From Sphingomonas sp. UBA4766 (GTDB lineage: Bacteria > Pseudomonadota > Alphaproteobacteria > Sphingomonadales > Sphingomonadaceae), in contig DHHS01000101.1 of NCBI GenBank assembly GCA_002403415.1, positions 1-10,071 on the forward strand: 10,071 nucleotides of DNA. The letters are read 5' to 3'. Below, in pieces: positions 7,011 to 10,071 of the stretch; the stretch's first letter is position 1; the number at the start of each line of letters is the position of its first letter. The notes beneath the pieces are model-generated. The model had not been told where the DNA came from and made no database searches. It worked only from the letters and a program-made list of their open reading frames with translations. Position numbers and translations under genes: made by a program.

Positions 7011-7565
7011 ATGTCCATCATGTCCGATCGCTGGATTCGCGAGCAGGCGCTAAACTCAGGCATGATCGAGCCGTTCGTCGAGAGCCAGAAGCGAGATGGC
7101 TGCATCAGCTATGGCCTGTCGTCCTACGGCTATGACGCGCGCGTGTCCGACGAATTCAAGATTTTCACCAATGTCGATTCGGCAATCGTCGACCCTAAGA
7201 ATTTCGATTCGAATAGCTTTGTCGATCGCAAGACCGATTGCTGCGTCATCCCGCCCAACAGCTTTGCGCTCGCCCGCACGGTCGAATATTTTCGCGTGCC
7301 GCGCGACGTGCTGGTGATTTGCCTGGGTAAATCAACCTATGCGCGGTGTGGCATCATCGTGAATGTCACGCCGCTCGAACCGGGGTGGGAAGGGCATGTG
7401 ACGCTCGAATTTTCCAATACCACTCCGTTGCCGGCGCGTATTTATGCCAATGAAGGCGCGTGCCAATTCCTGTTTCTGCAAGGGAACGAGCCGTGCGAAG
7501 TCAGCTATGCCGACCGCGCGGGCAAATATATGGGCCAGCGCGGGGTTACCCTGCCCCGTTTGTAG
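7011..7565 (+). CDS. dcd: dCTP deaminase
   Basis: This cytoplasmic enzyme converts dCTP to dUTP, the precursor that dUTPase turns into dUMP for thymidylate synthesis. Its 184 residues match the common bacterial form, a trimer of the dUTPase-like fold. Key parts are SSYGYDARVSDEF (37-49), CLGKSTYARCGIIVNVTPLE (104-123) with S108 and R112, EPGWEGHVTLEFSN (123-136) with E133 as the catalytic glutamate (E138 in E. coli), and the C-terminal GKYMGQRGVTLPRL that closes over the nucleotide. The start at 7011 has GGGGG at 7000-7004, spacing 6; a second ATG lies at 7020. It lies in line with cdd, giving two deaminases acting at nucleoside and triphosphate levels. Its 3' end faces the exbD2 terminator. 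Confidence 0.96.
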   Translation: MSIMSDRWIREQALNSGMIEPFVESQKRDGCISYGLSSYGYDARVSDEFKIFTNVDSAIVDPKNFDSNSFVDRKTDCCVIPPNSFALARTVEYFRVPRDVLVICLGKSTYARCGIIVNVTPLEPGWEGHVTLEFSNTTPLPARIYANEGACQFLFLQGNEPCEVSYADRAGKYMGQRGVTLPRL

Positions 7566-7605
7566 GCGCGCGCGCCGCTGCGGCGACCGTCCAATCGCTG
7601 CGCAT

Positions 7606-7640
7606 AAAAAAAGGGGGCAGCGCCGCCCAGGCACTGCCCC
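7606..7640 (-). terminator. Intrinsic terminator of the tonB-exbB-exbD operon
   Basis: Read on the minus strand, an 11-bp stem (arms 7640-7630 and 7624-7614, one G-U wobble) encloses a 5-base loop and is followed at once by C and seven T. On the plus strand the same arms have a C-A mismatch, and the T run becomes an A run before the stem. The element is therefore directed at the exb operon and not at dcd. It begins 22 bases after the exbD2 stop codon. Confidence 0.88.
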
Positions 7641-7661
7641 ACCATTCAGCCGATCATGTGA

Positions 7662-8087
7662 TCAGAAGTCGTTGCGATACTGCTCATTGCCGATGAAGCC
7701 GAGCTTGGTGACTTTCGAATCCTTCACCACCGCCAAAATCCGGTCGACCACTTCATAGCGCGCGGTCGGATCAGGCTGGAAATGCAGTTCGGGCTCCGGG
7801 TCAAGCGTCGTCGTCTGCACCAGCAATTGCTTCAGCGTTGCATCATCGACCGGTTGACCGTTGAACGCCACGACGCCGGCCGGATCGATCGAAATCTTGT
7901 TCTTGTCCGCATTGACGATCGTCTGGTTGCGCGGATCATTCTGCGGAAGGTCGACCTTCACCGCGTGCGTTTGGATCGGAAGGGTAATGATGAACATGAT
8001 GATGAGCACCAACAAGACGTCGATCAACGGCGTCGTGTTCATTTCCATCATCGGCTCACCATCATCGGAGCCGCCGCTCATCGCCAT
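7662..8087 (-). CDS. exbD: ExbD/TolR family biopolymer transport protein (second copy)
   Basis: This 141-residue inner-membrane protein is a proton-channel partner of ExbB in the TonB energising complex. After a short cytoplasmic N-terminus comes MNTTPLIDVLLVLIIMFII, the family signature with the essential membrane aspartate at D23 (E. coli ExbD D25). The single transmembrane helix spans about 21-38. The rest (about 43-141) is the periplasmic domain, ending in a recognisable KVTKLGFIGNEQYRNDF. GGAG at 8097-8100 precedes the ATG by 9 bases. It is the last gene of the operon, 42 bases after exbD1 and 22 bases before the terminator. It is clearly diverged from exbD1, so it is not a recent duplicate. 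TolR is a less likely identity because tolQ, tolA, tolB and pal are absent from the window. Confidence 0.92.
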   Translation of the reverse strand: MAMSGGSDDGEPMMEMNTTPLIDVLLVLIIMFIITLPIQTHAVKVDLPQNDPRNQTIVNADKNKISIDPAGVVAFNGQPVDDATLKQLLVQTTTLDPEPELHFQPDPTARYEVVDRILAVVKDSKVTKLGFIGNEQYRNDF

Positions 8088-8129
8088 AGTCTGAAACTCC
8101 CTATTATCATTCTGGTCGCGCGCGCATGC

Positions 8130-8609
8130 TCAGCGCTCGGTGGTGCCCTGCGGCGGTGGTTCGGAGATGAAGCCGACCTTGGCAAAGCCCGCCTGTTGCA
8201 TCGTGTAAATCGTGCCGCCGATGCAGCGATACGGCGTGTCCACGTCGCCGCGAATATGGGCCTCGGGCAATTCGACGCCGGGGGCGTTGGGCCCGCCCTG
8301 CCGGTCGATTTCTTCCTTCAGCTTGGCGACCGCCCGGTCGAGCAATTCCTTTGACGTCACCGGCGTGCGGTTCCAATAAACCTCGCACTCGCCCGACGGA
8401 CCGCCCCGCACCACCAGCGACACGTTTTCGGGCTTTGTCGCCGTTGCCTCGAACCGGACGTCCGGCAGCTTCACCTTGACGTTCTGCACCACGACCGGAA
8501 CCGCAATCAGAAAGATGATGAGCATCACGAGCATGACGTCGACGAGCGGCGTCGTGTTAATGTCTGAAAGGGGCTTCTCCGCGCCGTCGGAGCCAACACT
8601 TATCGCCAT
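8130..8609 (-). CDS. exbD: ExbD/TolR family biopolymer transport protein (first copy)
   Basis: This 159-residue ExbD homologue has the signature INTTPLVDVMLVMLIIFLI with the essential aspartate D24 in a single transmembrane helix (about 22-42), then a periplasmic domain. Compared with exbD2 its periplasmic part is longer. It carries Cys residues (in GECEVYWN and PYRCIGG) that exbD2 lacks, and ends in FISEPPPQGTTER. AGGA at 8618-8621 precedes the ATG by 8 bases. It sits between exbB and exbD2. The arrangement of one exbB with two different exbD genes is known from Xanthomonas and is seen in sphingomonads; in Xanthomonas the second exbD is not needed for all TonB functions. How the two share work here is unknown. 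Confidence 0.92.
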   Translation of the reverse strand: MAISVGSDGAEKPLSDINTTPLVDVMLVMLIIFLIAVPVVVQNVKVKLPDVRFEATATKPENVSLVVRGGPSGECEVYWNRTPVTSKELLDRAVAKLKEEIDRQGGPNAPGVELPEAHIRGDVDTPYRCIGGTIYTMQQAGFAKVGFISEPPPQGTTER

Positions 8610-8651
8610 TGCAACATTCCTATAGTTGTTCGATCAGCCTTCGCTGCCGCG

Positions 8652-8697
8652 CCGCTGTCCCGCCCCGTGTCCCTGACGGAGCACGGGAGGACAGCGG
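8652..8697 (-). other. Intercistronic hairpin between exbB and exbD1
   Basis: In the 96-base gap after exbB, arms CCGCTGTCC (8652-8660) and GGACAGCGG (8689-8697) pair perfectly over 9 bp. Inside them, CCCGTG (8664-8669) pairs with CACGGG (8682-8687) for 6 more, separated by a small internal loop. The remaining 12-base loop can form three further pairs. No T tract follows on the minus strand. It is thus not a canonical terminator, and is more likely an mRNA-stabilising or partial attenuating structure. Confidence 0.6.
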
Positions 8698-8705
8698 TGA
8701 GCACA

Positions 8706-9470
8706 TCAGGCCGCCGTCGGCTTGGTCGGCGTCGTGACTTTGGCGGGGGCCGCCTTCTTCGCAGCGACCTTGGGACGCAGCGCACCGTTCGACGCCAGGA
8801 AGCCGAGCACGTCGTTCGAGAAGGACGACAGATCTTCGGCAATCGCCTTGTTCCGGCGCTGCAGCCAGTTATAGGCAAGCACAGCCGGCACCGCGACGAC
8901 GAGGCCGAGCGCGGTCATGATGAGCGCTTCACCCACGGGGCCCGCCACCTTGTCGATCGACGGATCGCCCGACGAACCGATTTTGATGAGCGCGCGGTAA
9001 ATGCCGACCACGGTGCCGAACAGACCGATGAACGGCGCGGTCGCGCCGACCGTTGCGAGGAACGCGAGGCCGCCATTGAGCTGCGAATTGATGTTCGCTT
9101 CCGACCGCGCGAGCGAATTGTGCAGCCAGTCATGCGCCTCGACCGGATCAGTCAGCAGCTTGTGCTGTTCCTGCGCGGCAAGGCCATCATCGACGAGCTG
9201 GCGATAGGCCGAATTCGGTTCGAGCTTGGCGGCACCTTCGTTCAGGTTGCTGAAGTTCCAGAAGCCCTGGGCAATGCGCTTGCGCTGATTAATGACCTTG
9301 GTCTGCTCGAACAGCTTGGTGAACAGGATGTAAAGCGAAACGAAGAGGAACAACACCAGGATGGTGAAGGTCGATTGCGACACGATGCCGCCTTCGCGAA
9401 GCGCGGCGGTCAGGCCGTAGGGTTCCTCGGAAGCGGCCGCGCCGCCGGCGGCGAGAATGAAGCTGATCAT
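8706..9470 (-). CDS. exbB: ExbB, MotA/TolQ/ExbB proton channel protein
   Basis: This 254-residue inner-membrane protein forms the pentameric core of the ExbB-ExbD-TonB motor. Three transmembrane helices are visible at about 33-53, 134-158 and 180-203, with a large cytoplasmic loop between the first two. Channel residues fit E. coli ExbB: T144 in GATAPFIGLFGT, E181 in GEALIMTALGL (E. coli E176) and T186 (E. coli T181). The N-terminus before the first helix has a short hydrophobic Ala-rich stretch. The C-terminus ends in a Lys/Ala/Pro/Thr-rich tail (233-254) that is low in complexity and probably disordered. AGGGA at 9480-9484 precedes the ATG by 9 bases. It lies between tonB (100-base gap) and exbD1. 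MotA is excluded by context and length. Confidence 0.95.
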   Translation of the reverse strand: MISFILAAGGAAASEEPYGLTAALREGGIVSQSTFTILVLFLFVSLYILFTKLFEQTKVINQRKRIAQGFWNFSNLNEGAAKLEPNSAYRQLVDDGLAAQEQHKLLTDPVEAHDWLHNSLARSEANINSQLNGGLAFLATVGATAPFIGLFGTVVGIYRALIKIGSSGDPSIDKVAGPVGEALIMTALGLVVAVPAVLAYNWLQRRNKAIAEDLSSFSNDVLGFLASNGALRPKVAAKKAAPAKVTTPTKPTAA

Positions 9471-9527
9471 GTCTTTCTTTCCCTATTCTTGTCGGTCTTT
9501 TGGTGTGTCGATGGGTTATTAAATGAG

Positions 9528-9557
9528 CCGGAATCCGGTGCGGCCGTTACCGACCGC
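9528..9557 (-). other. Tandem short hairpins between tonB and exbB
   Basis: Two small inverted repeats lie in the 100-base gap: GCGGCC/GACCGC (9540-9545 with 9552-9557, one G-U pair on the minus-strand RNA) and CCGG/CCGG (9528-9531 with 9535-9538). An AT-rich stretch (TTTAATAA on the minus strand) follows, not a pure T tract. They may weaken read-through from tonB or be incidental in GC-rich DNA. The call is tentative. Confidence 0.25.
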
Positions 9558-9570
9558 GCCCGGAGCGACC

Positions 9571-10071
9571 CTATTCCTCGGTAAGCTGCCAGCGCACGGC
9601 CAGCGCCACCGTCGATTCAATCGGATTGCCGTCGGTGTCCTTAGCCGGGTCATAACGGACCGAGCGCTGAGCAAGGCGACACGTTACCGCGTCCAACTCG
9701 CCATTACCGCTCGTCCCCGACACACGGCAGGCGCTGACCCGCCCATTGGGCCCGATTGTCAGCGACACCGCGACGCGGCCCTGGATCCCCTCGCGCTTGG
9801 CGGAGCTGGGGTAGAAATCTTCGGTGAAGATATCACCCAAGTTGCTCTTGAGCTTCGCCTTCGCCCCCAAGCTCGGCTTGGGCGGCGGCGGCGGTGCGGG
9901 TGGCGCGGGTGGTGCCGGATCGGCTGCCTTCGGCGTGAAGGTGATCGACGGCGGCGGCGTGTCGACTGTCCGGATCTGCACTGGCGGCGGATTCGGATTC
10001 TGCACGATCGGCGGTGGCGACACCACCGGCGGCGGGGTCTGCGGCTGATCTGGCGGCGGCGGCGGCGGCGG
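9571..10071 (-). CDS. tonB: TonB energy-transduction protein (partial, 5' end beyond window)
   Basis: TonB carries energy from the ExbB-ExbD proton channel through the periplasm to outer-membrane receptors. The last 166 codons are visible. The frame is open to the window edge, where it encodes seven prolines in a row, so the start codon and the N-terminal membrane anchor lie outside. The GTG at 10026 should not be taken as the start. A Pro-rich spacer with PAPPAPPAPPPPPKP precedes the C-terminal domain (from about 9813 to the stop). The domain reads GIQGRVAVSLTIGPNGRVSA, then SGTSGNGELDAVTC and the final VRWQL. Two Cys (codons at about 9729 and 9681) could form a disulfide in the periplasm. 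It is the first visible gene of the tonB-exbB-exbD-exbD unit. Confidence 0.9.
   Translation of the reverse strand, partial: PPPPPPPDQPQTPPPVVSPPPIVQNPNPPPVQIRTVDTPPPSITFTPKAADPAPPAPPAPPPPPKPSLGAKAKLKSNLGDIFTEDFYPSSAKREGIQGRVAVSLTIGPNGRVSACRVSGTSGNGELDAVTCRLAQRSVRYDPAKDTDGNPIESTVALAVRWQLTEE

Noticed and set aside
7565..7576. Palindrome GGCGCGCGCGCC after the dcd stop, as a possible dcd terminator
   Set aside because: It is a perfect 12-base palindrome with no room for a loop and no T tract, and such GC runs are common in this DNA.
7652..7663. GATCA-TG-TGATC repeat at the exbD2 stop, as a possible operator
   Set aside because: It is short, overlaps the stop codon at the operon's 3' end and is not near any promoter.
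8667..9584. Plus-strand frame of 305 residues opposite exbB
   Set aside because: It is very rich in Arg, Glu, Asp and Gly, lacks motifs and lies opposite a well-conserved ExbB.
10051..10071. CGG triplet repeat at the right edge
   Set aside because: In the minus-strand frame it encodes the proline run of TonB, which explains the repeat.
1..10071. Search for a novel defence, mobile or secretion system
   Set aside because: All coding sequence is accounted for by housekeeping families; no recombinase, nuclease, toxin, reverse transcriptase, repeat array or compositional break was seen.

Overview
The window looks like housekeeping chromosome from a high-GC alphaproteobacterium, most probably a member of the Sphingomonadales. 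Three things point there: the order argS, SPOR-domain protein, nagZ; a UPF0262 (PF06793) gene; and the style of the tonB-exbB-exbD-exbD cluster. This placement is inferred from gene content and protein character, not from a database match. Twelve protein genes are supported, ten complete and two cut by the window edges. I see no tRNA, rRNA, CRISPR array, insertion sequence, phage gene or toxin-antitoxin pair, and no gene-free stretch longer than 120 bases.

Region 1 (1-3041, minus strand) is a tightly packed unit. argS (arginyl-tRNA synthetase) overlaps a membrane-anchored SPOR-domain gene by one base. Ten bases later comes nagZ (beta-N-acetylhexosaminidase of peptidoglycan recycling), which runs off the left edge. 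A 100-bp divergent gap separates argS from region 2 (3142-4383, plus), a lone exported M20-family peptidase resembling glutamate carboxypeptidase (CPG2). Its end converges on dnaB with a gap of only 9 bases.

Region 3 (4393-5889, minus) is dnaB, the replicative helicase. Its 120-bp divergent upstream gap holds a near-consensus DnaA box and a GANTC (CcrM) site. On the other side of that gap, region 4 (6010-7565, plus) carries a UPF0262 gene, then cdd (cytidine deaminase) 4 bases later, then dcd (dCTP deaminase). This is a small pyrimidine-deamination cluster with an uncharacterised first member.

Region 5 (7606-10071, minus) is an energy-transduction operon in the order tonB (C-terminal part only), exbB, exbD1, exbD2. 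It would use the proton gradient to power TonB-dependent outer-membrane receptors. It ends in a strong strand-specific intrinsic terminator that faces the end of dcd. A long hairpin without a T tract sits between exbB and exbD1.

No convincing novel multi-gene system is present. The items most worth checking are regulatory or small-scale: the DnaA box and GANTC site upstream of dnaB, the exbB/exbD1 hairpin, a four-codon ORF linking the SPOR gene to nagZ, and unusual residues in NagZ and cytidine deaminase.
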